Shown: positions 1 to 7,539 of the stretch, in pieces
Position numbering within the stretch: position 1 is the first letter of the stretch
How the letters are laid out: each line of letters begins with the position of its first letter
Source: an uncultured Pedobacter sp.
GTDB lineage: Bacteria; Bacteroidota; Bacteroidia; Sphingobacteriales; Sphingobacteriaceae
Direction of reading: 5' to 3'
NCBI GenBank assembly: GCA_938008555.1
Contig: CALLKE010000101.1
Location: 1 to 27,242, forward strand
DNA: 27,242 nucleotides
Made by a program: the position numbers and the translations under genes
The notes under the pieces: model-generated
Database searches by the model: none
Seen by the model: the letters and a program-made list of their open reading frames with translations, nothing else
Told to the model about the DNA's origin: nothing

Positions 1-631
1 GATCGCTGTAGTAATAGAAATTCATCAGCATATCTTGTTTGTTCATATAGCGGGGATGAACACTCAAGTGCGAAGGTGCATAATGAGTTACGACTACTTT
101 TTTATCTGCTGTGCTGTTTTTTAGTGCTTTATTTAACCAAATCTTACTTTCTTCATGCCAAGTACAAGTATCTTTGGATGAAATTTTTCTGTAGTTCTTG
201 TCAGAATTACGAATTTGACGATAGTCATTCATAACATAGTGTGCTGCTTCTTTTAAAACAGGATCACCTTTATTCATGTCTGTCCACATTGTACAGCCAA
301 AGAATTCTAGCACAGATTCGTTATCTTGGATGAATTTAAATGTGTCTTTTTCAAGATAATGCAAGTTGCCCCAAAAATCCAGTTTCTCTTTTAAGGCCAT
401 GTGCGCTTTAGGAAAACTTGCTCCGTATCCTTCATGATTTCCAGAAACAAACACAGTTGCGCCAAAGGTATCGCTGCATTTGTTGAGAAAGTCCGAATGC
501 CATTTGTAATTGTTTAGCTCACAAGTATCTCCTGCCACTACAAGAACATCAGCTTTTTCATTAAAAAAGGTATCTGAAACATTTGCAAAATCTAAATGCA
601 GATCAGATACGAGTGCGATTTTAGTTGACAT
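1..631 (-). CDS. Metallophosphoesterase (calcineurin-like), C-terminus cut by window edge
   Basis: Reading the minus strand from ATG at 631, the protein begins MSTKIALVSDLHLDF, the first metal-binding motif (DxH) of calcineurin-like phosphoesterases. It continues with VVAGDTCE (GD motif), FVSGNHEGYG (GNHE motif) and VVTHYAPS (histidine motif). The gene runs off the left end, so the final GHxH motif is not seen. A strong ribosome site (AAAGGAGA) sits just before the ATG, which overlaps the end of the upstream DUF4031 gene by 11 bases. The family hydrolyses phosphomonoesters or phosphodiesters using two metal ions; the substrate here is unknown. It is distinct in sequence from the second phosphoesterase at 10322-10903. 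Confidence 0.85.
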   Translation of the reverse strand, partial: MSTKIALVSDLHLDFANVSDTFFNEKADVLVVAGDTCELNNYKWHSDFLNKCSDTFGATVFVSGNHEGYGASFPKAHMALKEKLDFWGNLHYLEKDTFKFIQDNESVLEFFGCTMWTDMNKGDPVLKEAAHYVMNDYRQIRNSDKNYRKISSKDTCTWHEESKIWLNKALKNSTADKKVVVTHYAPSHLSVHPRYMNKQDMLMNFYYYSD

Positions 632-927
632 ATCTCTCCTTTAAAAATTCATTAGCCTCTTTAAGAGTGCCGAGTTTTCCAGTTTCTCTTCGTATTCTGC
701 ACATAGTCGCAGCTTGTCTGGCTGTAATTTCTACAGCACCGCAGAGCACAGCTTTCTCTCTGTATGATAATGAAACATCATAATGTGGATTCCTTGTGTT
801 TTGAAACCAAAACACGTTTTAGACCTATTTTAGCAGCAAACTGATGAAGCTCCTCTTCTGAATCAGCGATCATGTGGCACATCTTCATTCTTCCATATTG
901 CGCAAAGAAATCATCTATGTAGACCAT
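621..927 (-). pseudogene. DUF4031 family protein, interrupted by a +1 frameshift
   Basis: Two reading frames together give one recognisable DUF4031 protein. ATG at 927 opens MVYIDDFFAQYGRMKMCHM, then ADSEEELHQFAAKIGLKR. That frame then runs into a stop after VLVSKHKESTL. The other frame continues with WFQNTRNPHYDVSLSYREKA and GAVEIT to the stop at 621. The join is at the GTTTTGG tract near 812: removing one T restores about 101 residues with the usual order YVDD, GRM..CH..AD..EEL, IG..R.WFQ, HYD. The length 621-927 is 3n+1. DUF4031 proteins are small phage and bacterial proteins of unknown function. The cause could be a sequencing indel, a true null, or programmed +1 frameshifting. Confidence 0.75.
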
Positions 928-1058
928 TTTTGTTTACTTTCTAGTATTTGTTGTTCTCTATTTAAGAATGCTCTTAGGTTGTCTACTGGGTAAATGTTCT
1001 CTTGATTTTTAAATAAAGCATAACCACAAATACCCTGCTTAACCCAATACAAGGACAT
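915..1058 (-). CDS. Small hypothetical protein (47 aa)
   Basis: ATG at 1058 follows an AGAGAG ribosome site and opens a 47-residue ORF beginning MSLYWVKQGICGYALF and ending LESKQKWST. Its stop overlaps the start of the DUF4031 gene by 13 bases, the same tight coupling as elsewhere in this block. I do not recognise a family and see no signal peptide or membrane segment. It is called on position, coding direction and ribosome site alone. Confidence 0.5.
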   Translation of the reverse strand: MSLYWVKQGICGYALFKNQENIYPVDNLRAFLNREQQILESKQKWST

Positions 1059-1068
1059 ACTCTCTGAA

Positions 1069-1326
1069 CTAATGAGAAGAGTCAATTTTCTTTATTACTG
1101 TCCGAGAAAAATATCCGCAATCAGGGCATGTCACTTCTTCGTACTCATAAACACAGTACTCTGTAGGCATAGTATAGCTTTTATTCACGATCTTATTTGG
1201 GTGAGTACAAGTTGCTTGTAGAACACTTAACTCTGCACCAATTCCACGAAGTTTTTGGATAATAATAGCTTTTCGCTGCATTAGTTTTTCATACTCATAA
1301 TAAATTTCTGTTTGTGTCATTTTCAT
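1069..1326 (-). CDS. Hypothetical protein with possible zinc-binding Cys/His pairs (85 aa)
   Basis: The ORF could begin at TTG 1329, but GGAG lies 8 bases before ATG 1326, and this ATG overlaps the polymerase TGA as TGATG; translational coupling favours 1326. The N-terminal half is helical (EKLMQRKAIIIQKLRGIGAE). The C-terminal half has CTHPN and EVTCPDCGY, a spacing that could bind a structural zinc ion. No named family is recognised. It lies directly after DNA polymerase and is probably co-transcribed with it. Confidence 0.7.
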   Translation of the reverse strand: MKMTQTEIYYEYEKLMQRKAIIIQKLRGIGAELSVLQATCTHPNKIVNKSYTMPTEYCVYEYEEVTCPDCGYFSRTVIKKIDSSH

Positions 1327-3422
1327 CAATGAATCTCCGCTGCTGTTTTACCAATTTTATATTCACCTGCTAATGGAACTTGCATACTAAGCAATTCACC
1401 AGCATCAACAATGCATTGTACCAGCATTTGCCCTACTTCTTCAGAAATTCCTTCGTCAGTCACGAAGTCGCCCTGATCATGAAATGCTGCACATCGAGCT
1501 ACATACTGCCCTTTATAGGTGTAGTGCGGGCGGAAATTTTCATCCATTTCTAACCAACCTAAACGATTATCCATCAAACAGAAAGCGTATGTCATTACCG
1601 TAGCACCAAGATTTTGACCTTTTAGGTTTACTAGCAAGTGTTTACTACGCGCAGACAGAATCTTCCCATCTCTCCCGAGGATATATTTCTTTAATCCTTT
1701 GTTCTTCCATTCATCTTCGCATGCCAATTTGAATGCTTTTAGTCCGGGGTTGCCATCCCAATAGTTGTCATACGCGATTTGTCCAGCCTCTTCGCTAACA
1801 CCCAAGGTTTTGGCAAGCTTTTTATAGGATGCTCCATACGCCAATGCATAACCACCGTTTTTAGCCTTATTTCTAAATGGCTTAAACTTAGGATCATCTT
1901 TCGAAAACTCCGGTGACGTGATATCGAACATCGAAGTTTCTTCTGGATAAAAGAGAGTAGCATTAAATGAATGTGAATCGCCATTCAACACCAGTTCTGC
2001 AAACTTACCATTATCGAATTCAAAAGTGTAGTCCGATACTGCCCTGTTCTCTAGTGCAGCCGCATCTGCTGAAACATAGGCTCGTCCTTCATCAGCTTCA
2101 AAAAGATCACGCATTTCGAACCCTTTTACAACTTCAGGAGAAGCTTTCGGAAGGTTCACAATTACATTATGCTTTACTCGGAATGTAGGTGTATACCCTG
2201 TAATACTTGCACCAATTTTACCATCAATTGCTAGACGTGGATTTTCAAGCCAGCCTGTAACAACTGAAGCTCGGTTCCTTAGTGACAAAAACTTTACAAT
2301 CTTTTTAGGTAATTCGCCGTCAATTTCAAGAAGATTAGGACAAATCTTCCCTGCTTCCTGTATCTTAGGAGAAGTTGTAATAACTTCTCCATCTGGACCA
2401 CGCATGGGTTTACCTGTCTCTGGATCACGTTTGAAATTCCAAAAAGTTGGAGACCATCCTTTACCCATTAGCCATTGTTTAATATCATCCCCATCTTTGA
2501 CTTCCATCGGAAGTTTAATATCCATAAGAAAATTACTAACAACAGGCCAATCTCTACCATAGCAATTTACAGTATTTTCTTCTGCATTGAATACTGCAGA
2601 ATGCTTTGTTAACCATTTCTCCATTGTCGAAGACAAACTACCGTCTTTCTTAAACGGTTTCGCTGGTAATGAATAGTGCTTCTTTTCACCCTCTTTAAGC
2701 TTACGCGGAGGCAACTGAGGAAGTACTTCATCTTCAAGGGCTTTCATTTCTGCCGCGCAGTCCTCAAGCAATTTACGAGCCTTATCTTGATTAAATTTGA
2801 TGCCTGTAATTTCTTGAGCAGCATACAAATAATAATCTTTGTGTAAAGCCCGTAGTCCTGCTTGATAAGGAGGATTGTCCTCATCATACTCTTCTTTGTA
2901 AACAGAACGGTACATCAACTGTAACTTATTAACTAAGTAGTTAAATACTTTCAGTGTCAGTTTAACGTCCTGCTTACAATACGTCAGCATTTCATCAGAA
3001 TATTGATGAAAAGCATCAAACTCAATCTTAGGATCACCGAATTGTTCACCATAAGAGGCAAGCGAATGCGAAGGACGATCAGGATCAATCATCTGAGATA
3101 GAAGAAGCAAGTCAATAATTTTTACTGAAATTTCTCTATCGAGCCAATCTTTCCCTCCTTTTCCAATATGGAAGGGGATATCTAGGTACTTCCAAAGCAT
3201 CCAGTGGTCGTACCCTACACCATTAAAAGAACTTACAATTGCGTCAGGGCCAAATGAATTATGCCAGTCTAGAAACTTCCTTTTTGCATCTTCTTTCGAC
3301 TCTCTGAAAGGAAATAAGGTAAATTCCCTAGTACCGTCCAGAGAGATTGCATGTAAAATCCAAATTTTTGAACTATAGATGTAGAGGTTGTCGGCTTCGA
3401 TGTCATAGACATATCCTTGCAT
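1326..3422 (-). CDS. T7-type family A DNA polymerase with 3'-5' exonuclease
   Basis: A 698-residue replicative polymerase, close to T7 gp5 (704 residues). Exonuclease motifs: ExoI D7-I-E9, ExoII N67...D72, ExoIII Y148...D152. Polymerase motif A: D453-AAALE458-NR, matching T7 D475 and E480. Motif B (O helix): R517, K521, Y525. The Tyr corresponds to T7 Y526, known to permit dideoxynucleotide use. Motif C: H648-D649-Q650; T7 has HDE, so the Glu is replaced while the catalytic Asp stays. An AAAGGA ribosome site precedes ATG 3422. The primase-helicase lies 21 bases upstream, so the two replisome genes are probably co-expressed. Confidence 0.96.
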   Translation of the reverse strand: MQGYVYDIEADNLYIYSSKIWILHAISLDGTREFTLFPFRESKEDAKRKFLDWHNSFGPDAIVSSFNGVGYDHWMLWKYLDIPFHIGKGGKDWLDREISVKIIDLLLLSQMIDPDRPSHSLASYGEQFGDPKIEFDAFHQYSDEMLTYCKQDVKLTLKVFNYLVNKLQLMYRSVYKEEYDEDNPPYQAGLRALHKDYYLYAAQEITGIKFNQDKARKLLEDCAAEMKALEDEVLPQLPPRKLKEGEKKHYSLPAKPFKKDGSLSSTMEKWLTKHSAVFNAEENTVNCYGRDWPVVSNFLMDIKLPMEVKDGDDIKQWLMGKGWSPTFWNFKRDPETGKPMRGPDGEVITTSPKIQEAGKICPNLLEIDGELPKKIVKFLSLRNRASVVTGWLENPRLAIDGKIGASITGYTPTFRVKHNVIVNLPKASPEVVKGFEMRDLFEADEGRAYVSADAAALENRAVSDYTFEFDNGKFAELVLNGDSHSFNATLFYPEETSMFDITSPEFSKDDPKFKPFRNKAKNGGYALAYGASYKKLAKTLGVSEEAGQIAYDNYWDGNPGLKAFKLACEDEWKNKGLKKYILGRDGKILSARSKHLLVNLKGQNLGATVMTYAFCLMDNRLGWLEMDENFRPHYTYKGQYVARCAAFHDQGDFVTDEGISEEVGQMLVQCIVDAGELLSMQVPLAGEYKIGKTAAEIH

Positions 3423-3443
3423 TTGTAATCCTTTATTTTTAAA

Positions 3444-5189
3444 TTATACATTTTGTGGTTGCTTCTCAATGAAGTAAGTTTCTTTATCATGAAGCGTGTG
3501 CGTAGCCCCATCATAATAAATTTCTCCTGCTGGTCCAGTTTCGCCTTGAGAGCGATTCTTAGACAGTGTTAGAATTGTAGTGTTACGAATGATATCATCA
3601 GCATTGTACTTATCTCGCTGCATCATCACAATCCAAGAAGCTCCTTTCATAAGAGTACTGCTCCCCATAATTGCTTCCTCCGGGATGAATGCCCCAGTAC
3701 TTGCTGCATCCTTATTATTGCCAGATTTACGGATATGCGCAATATGAATAAAAGTAATATTATAATTTTTAATCATACTCTTTGTCCACTTATTAAATAG
3801 TGCTTGCTCATCATTAGAAAGCCCGTCCATTAAATCTGAAACAGGATCAAGAATAATAATCTTACATCCACAAGAAATGACAAGTTCTTCAATCTTATCT
3901 TGAAGAATACTCAGTTGTCCGTCTCGTTCATCAATAACCATAAAACGGTCATTTCCTTCAGTGTCATAAAACAATTCCATAGCTTTAGATTTAATTACAT
4001 CTCTTCTAAGAAATGCATTCTTTTCTTCATTGTCTCTAATAGATGAGATACGTTGTTGAATATGCCGAGAAAGCAAAACCTGACCATATTGAGCACAAGT
4101 AAGTTCTAGCGACACTACACCAATTTTATGTGGCGAATTAAATAACCAAAAATATAAAAGTTCATTTACAACGGAAGTTTTTCCTGCACCTGTAGCTGCT
4201 GCAAAAATACCGATACTTCCTAGTTCAACCCCGCCCAACATATTATCCAATTTCTTCATAAACGGGGGCAAAGGGACTCTCTCTACCAAAGCATACTCCA
4301 GCATCTTGTCATAGAGTGCTCCACTACCTACGATACCATCAGGAACGTATGTCTTGGCCTCAAAATAAGCACTAATGAATTCTTTTTGCCTCCCTTGAGT
4401 CAAGTACTCATTTGGGTCTTTGAGTTGCATACGAATGATTTTAACCTTACCCTTGGGCAAAGCTTTAATCGTATCTTCCAGTGCAGCTTCACCAGCTTTA
4501 TCATTGTCTAAACAGACGTAAATACTGTCAAACATATCAAAGAATTTATATTGTGCAGCAATTTGAGCATAACTGGTTGCTCCAGTAGTAGCCGATACAC
4601 AGGGCACATCATAATGCATACCACGACCTTCATAATAGTCTCTAAGCATTTGGTAAGCAGACATGCAATCTAATTCACCTTCACTTAGTAGAATATTCTT
4701 TCCACCGTGCTTGAAATTTCGTTGACCGAATAGGTCGCATTCTTTTCCTGTAGCTCCAATACTATAGAATGTTTTGGGGACTACACGTACCTTGTATCCT
4801 GCTGGTTCACTATTTTTTGTAATAGGGTAAAATTGCTCCTCTACTTGTCCAGTAGATTCTGAGAATTGATGTCGTACTCCATATTTCTGATATGTTTCAT
4901 CCTTAATCCCTCTAAACTTTTTCCCTTGAACAGAAGTATTCTCCACAACGACTTCGATTTCATTTTCTGTAATTAACTCTTTACCTGCCAATTGCATCTC
5001 CCTGTACTCGATTTTTGAAACCGACGATTTTACCACAGATTTTTTCTGTTCTTGAACTTCTTCTAGATACTCATCAGAAGCTTTTGTTGCTCTGCAAGAA
5101 AAACAATGCCAAGAACCGTCGTCATAAACGGCCTTGGCATCAGAACTTCCACATTTTTCACAACTTTCATGCCGAATAAATACGGCCAT
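3444..5189 (-). CDS. T7 gp4-type primase-helicase
   Basis: A 581-residue bifunctional replisome protein. The N-terminal zinc-binding domain has C10-x2-C13 and C29-x2-C32, used for template recognition by T7-type primases. The TOPRIM primase core has E170 in LLSEGELDC and D228-x-D230 in VCLDNDKAG. The RecA-like helicase domain has Walker A ATGAGKTS (K337), likely catalytic E362 in SLELT, Walker B ILDPVSD (D448), H485 in FIHIAH and an Arg-finger-like R546 in SKNRSQGETG. Start ATG 5189 has AAGGAGA upstream. It should unwind the fork 5'-3', synthesise primers and work with the family A polymerase just downstream. Confidence 0.96.
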   Translation of the reverse strand: MAVFIRHESCEKCGSSDAKAVYDDGSWHCFSCRATKASDEYLEEVQEQKKSVVKSSVSKIEYREMQLAGKELITENEIEVVVENTSVQGKKFRGIKDETYQKYGVRHQFSESTGQVEEQFYPITKNSEPAGYKVRVVPKTFYSIGATGKECDLFGQRNFKHGGKNILLSEGELDCMSAYQMLRDYYEGRGMHYDVPCVSATTGATSYAQIAAQYKFFDMFDSIYVCLDNDKAGEAALEDTIKALPKGKVKIIRMQLKDPNEYLTQGRQKEFISAYFEAKTYVPDGIVGSGALYDKMLEYALVERVPLPPFMKKLDNMLGGVELGSIGIFAAATGAGKTSVVNELLYFWLFNSPHKIGVVSLELTCAQYGQVLLSRHIQQRISSIRDNEEKNAFLRRDVIKSKAMELFYDTEGNDRFMVIDERDGQLSILQDKIEELVISCGCKIIILDPVSDLMDGLSNDEQALFNKWTKSMIKNYNITFIHIAHIRKSGNNKDAASTGAFIPEEAIMGSSTLMKGASWIVMMQRDKYNADDIIRNTTILTLSKNRSQGETGPAGEIYYDGATHTLHDKETYFIEKQPQNV

Positions 5190-5197
5190 ATGTCTCC

Positions 5198-5530
5198 TTA
5201 TTTTGTAAGTTTTACAACAGCGCGATCAATTAGGTTAAAGACTTCTTTACGGCTTTTTACTTTGTCGTCATTCCAACCTTCGACTGAATTAATTTTAAAT
5301 TCTTTTTTCAAAAATTGTCGGATTTCTTTTGTTTCAGAAGTATCTGTTGAAAGATCGTCTCCGGGCTTTCGCTTTGTTGTAACAGCATTACAAGCACCAA
5401 TCATACAAACTGGCCCTGAAGATTTATACCCATAATCCTCCTGAACCCATCCATGACGCTTAATATAATTTTTTGCTCTAGTCAGAATTGCTGCAATATC
5501 TTGATTAGTTAGTTTAAAAGATTTATTCAT
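5198..5530 (-). CDS. DUF6197-like protein (110 aa)
   Basis: The layout matches DUF6197: an N-terminal helix with AILTRAKNYIKRHGWVQ, a Cys segment GPVCMIGACNAV (compare the usual C-x-x-GA-x-x-A), then GWNDDKVKSRKEVFNLIDRA (compare WND....EV...DRA). Function of the family is unknown. The start at 5530 has AAGGAGC upstream and overlaps the preceding small ORF by 8 bases. The stop is 8 bases from the primase-helicase start, so it belongs to the replication transcript. The family call rests on motif memory, not on a search. Confidence 0.65.
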   Translation of the reverse strand: MNKSFKLTNQDIAAILTRAKNYIKRHGWVQEDYGYKSSGPVCMIGACNAVTTKRKPGDDLSTDTSETKEIRQFLKKEFKINSVEGWNDDKVKSRKEVFNLIDRAVVKLTK

Positions 5531-5675
5531 TGTTTTGCTCCTTATTGGCTCCGTTAGTTGATGGTTGAACTACCCCATAGAATAGCTTAAAGATTTTATC
5601 AGTGTTTGGCAATGGAATCCATGCTTTTCCTGCATTGCCAATCTTTTTATTGTAAGTTGAAAGTCTTGTGCTCAT
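5523..5675 (-). CDS. Small hypothetical protein (50 aa)
   Basis: A longer frame is open to 5777, but it overlaps the upstream gene. ATG 5675 begins MSTRLSTYNKKIGNAGKAWI and starts 7 bases after the upstream stop, which fits the packing of this operon. The ribosome site is weak, so the start is uncertain. Residues LPNTDKIFKLFYGV follow, then a polar tail. No family is recognised. Confidence 0.5.
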   Translation of the reverse strand: MSTRLSTYNKKIGNAGKAWIPLPNTDKIFKLFYGVVQPSTNGANKEQNNE

Positions 5676-5682
5676 ACTATTT

Positions 5683-5908
5683 CTAATTATCTTTCTTTTG
5701 ACAAGTAAAAGCGTACATCGCAGCAAGTAGCAAATGCACTCCTTCATGTGAAAATGTTTCTCCATTAAACCGCCCATTTGTATTCTTGTTATAGTCTTCT
5801 AAAACAAGGCGCACAAAATCAGACTGTTCTTGAGTACCTTTGTAATTATCCATAAAAGTATCCATTTCTTTTAGAACACTTTCAGTCAATACTTCTAGTT
5901 TTTTTCAT
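5683..5908 (-). CDS. Hypothetical protein, probable A-tract frameshift near its start (about 74 aa if repaired)
   Basis: The good ribosome site AAAGGAG sits before ATG 5908, which opens MKK and then runs through seven A residues into an early stop (MKKTRSID). Deleting one A gives MKKLEVLTESVLKEMDTFMD, joining the long frame that ends TCQKKDN at 5683. As written, translation of the long frame would need the poorly placed TTG at 5889. The length 5683-5908 is 3n+1. The repaired protein is mostly helical; no family is recognised. This may be a homopolymer sequencing error or slippage. Confidence 0.6.
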
Positions 5909-5918
5909 TACAACTCCT

Positions 5919-6983
5919 TTATTCATTTTTCAATAACCACTTGTTTGAAATTACCTTAAAGCTCTCTTGTCCAAATTCACTTTTGTAAACAAGTCCTTCA
6001 CGCGGGATATTAGCTAATGCACTAATCCCATCAGCAAATTCAATTTGCTCTTGCATTGTAGCACAAACATTAGCCCATGTTTTGATAACAGGAACATACT
6101 CTAAATTACAAGCATGGGCAATCCAACGGGCGTCATAGGTAGAAACATACTCCTGTGCATCAATATCGAACACATCATACACGAAAAATCTGAAATTGTC
6201 AAATTTGTACTTATTCCCTTGAATACCTGGGCCGCACAACTCTCCTTGTACTGCGTAATTAGAAGTTGGAAATGCTTTTCGCATATTCTCAATAATGTTC
6301 AGCCGATTAGCAGTGTCCCAAAAAGCACCACCTTCATTCTTTAATTCAAGATTACGACTACAAACACCTGCTGTATCTCCATTGACATACACAGTCATAC
6401 TCGATCCATCAAGTTTTTCAGTAATTTCCCATTCACCTTTTTGGAAGTCACTTTCAAATTCTCTTGAAAGATTTTGTACACGTTCTTGATCAGTTTTACG
6501 CAGGAAATACGGAAAGTTGCCTTTTGCGTTAGTTGCACGAAATTCCTCTGGTTTCTCCCATTTCTGAATTCGCAATACCTCAGAGACATCATCGCCAATC
6601 GTAACAGGTACAAAGATATGTGAAGGTTCTGTGCTGATGTATGGAACATCATCTGAACTTCTATTTACAGGAAGCAATAGTCCTTGGCTAATTTGACCAC
6701 GGAGTTTGATTGTCTTGAGTCTTTCACCCTGAATTCCGTTAAATTCTTTAGGTAAGTGCCCCGGCTTAGTCAAGAAAGGAGCGACTGTACTAGGGATGAA
6801 TGAATCAATCTCAAAATAAATTGCCATAGAATTCTTTACGAATTCACCTTTCTTGACTACTACCTTCCACCCTCCAACTACTGCAACTTCAATGGCATCT
6901 GCTCCTTCAATCGGCAGAATATCATCAACTAAGCGAATAGTCGCCATTGCACGATCTGGTTTTACATATGCTACTGGTTGCAT
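5919..6983 (-). CDS. RNA ligase, Rnl5/DraRnl (DRB0094) type
   Basis: A 354-residue ligase from ATG 6983 (AAGGAG 7 bases upstream; a longer open frame to 7037 lacks support). An N-terminal OB-like domain (about residues 1-140: PVAYVKPDRAMATIRLVDDI, QISQGLLLPV) precedes the nucleotidyltransferase core. Motif I is EKLDGSS with adenylated K190. CSRNLEL, YAVQGELCGPGIQGNKY, FRFFVYDVFD (IIIa), REGLVYKS (IV) and FKVISNKWLL (V) follow. An N-terminal accessory domain before the core is the DraRnl arrangement and differs from T4 Rnl1 and Rnl2. DraRnl seals 3'-OH/5'-phosphate RNA nicks. It lies between NadV-like and primase-helicase genes; repair of nicked RNA or tRNA is a plausible role. Confidence 0.9.
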   Translation of the reverse strand: MQPVAYVKPDRAMATIRLVDDILPIEGADAIEVAVVGGWKVVVKKGEFVKNSMAIYFEIDSFIPSTVAPFLTKPGHLPKEFNGIQGERLKTIKLRGQISQGLLLPVNRSSDDVPYISTEPSHIFVPVTIGDDVSEVLRIQKWEKPEEFRATNAKGNFPYFLRKTDQERVQNLSREFESDFQKGEWEITEKLDGSSMTVYVNGDTAGVCSRNLELKNEGGAFWDTANRLNIIENMRKAFPTSNYAVQGELCGPGIQGNKYKFDNFRFFVYDVFDIDAQEYVSTYDARWIAHACNLEYVPVIKTWANVCATMQEQIEFADGISALANIPREGLVYKSEFGQESFKVISNKWLLKNE

Positions 6984-6993
6984 TATATACTCC

Positions 6994-7386
6994 TTAATTA
7001 TTCCATAAACGATTACGAATCGTATCAAATGATTCATCTACAAGAAGTTTACCATCTTCAAAGACAGTTTTCAAACATCCTTGTTCTTCTTGCTCCTTAG
7101 TCTGTTGTTCATACAGAACAAAATTACCATCCTCAAATTCTACACGAAGAAGACCTTTTGCAGAATTTTTCATACCTGAGTCGGTTTTTGGTGCTTTGAA
7201 TAACTCATAACCGACGCCATTAACCTCTTGATACGTTGCCTTCACAGCGATACCAAGACTGTCACGGGTATTGTAGTTCATTGTGTAGCTACCAACACCA
7301 AAAACAATAACCGATTCGTAACCATTGTCATATCCAGCATCATATCCAGTGATCATACCCAACACCGTATCCTTCTTGCCTTGCAT
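6994..7386 (-). CDS. C-terminal remnant of nicotinamide phosphoribosyltransferase (NadV/NAMPT-like)
   Basis: Residues ESVIVFGVGSYTMNYNTRDS, VNGVGYELFKAPKTDSGMK, SAKGLLRVEFEDGNFVLYE and LKTVFEDGKLLVDESF follow the C-terminal third of NadV/NAMPT (compare FGSGGGLL...TRDLL, KGRLS....GNFV, LLHTVFKNGKV...SFDEIR). A whole NadV is about 460-500 residues. Here only about 130 remain, so most of the phosphoribosyltransferase active site is missing. The N-terminal end is Gly-Tyr-Asp rich and overlaps another ORF (7340-7531) in a different frame. ATG 7386 has no good ribosome site, so it is a degenerate or repurposed gene. Stand-alone catalytic activity is not expected. Confidence 0.75.
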   Translation of the reverse strand: MQGKKDTVLGMITGYDAGYDNGYESVIVFGVGSYTMNYNTRDSLGIAVKATYQEVNGVGYELFKAPKTDSGMKNSAKGLLRVEFEDGNFVLYEQQTKEQEEQGCLKTVFEDGKLLVDESFDTIRNRLWNN

Positions 7387-7531
7387 CAGAAATGAGGTCT
7401 TCGATTAGGGCTTCGATTATTAAAGCATTATCTTCGATTATTAAAGCATTATCTTCGATTATTAAAGCATTATCTTTGATTATTGAAACACTGTCTTCAA
7501 TTTCTTTTAGCAGTTTTCTAATTTGTTCCAT
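7340..7531 (-). CDS. Coiled-coil ORF built on a 7-residue repeat, overlapping the NadV remnant
   Basis: ATG 7531 has TAGGAG upstream. The 63-residue product starts MEQIRKLLKEIEDSVSIIK and then repeats IEDNALI about three times, encoded by the 21-bp DNA repeat. It ends ARQEGYGVGYDHWI. The NadV remnant in the other frame continues with TGYDAGYDNGYES. Skipping one base around 7350 would join them into a single chain with a continuous GYD-type pattern. Either the two were one gene, or the repeat ORF is translated and the remnant is reached by frameshift or reinitiation. Confidence 0.55.
   Translation of the reverse strand: MEQIRKLLKEIEDSVSIIKDNALIIEDNALIIEDNALIIEALIEDLISDARQEGYGVGYDHWI
7411..7494. 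repeat. 21-bp tandem repeat, three exact copies plus one degenerate
   Basis: The unit CTTCGATTATTAAAGCATTAT occurs exactly at 7411-7431, 7432-7452 and 7453-7473. A diverged copy lies at 7474-7494, and a partial match (TCTTCGATTA) at 7399-7407. The unit is a multiple of three, so copy-number change would keep the 7340-7531 frame while lengthening its coiled coil. Confidence 0.95.
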
Positions 7532-7539
7532 ACTATCTC

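Noticed and set aside
5106..5435. Plus-strand ORF of 109 codons
   Set aside because: It lies antisense to the primase-helicase zinc domain and the DUF6197-like gene, both clearly coding on the minus strand.
7411..7494. CRISPR-like array
   Set aside because: The 21-bp units are directly adjacent with no spacers and are in frame with a coiled-coil ORF.
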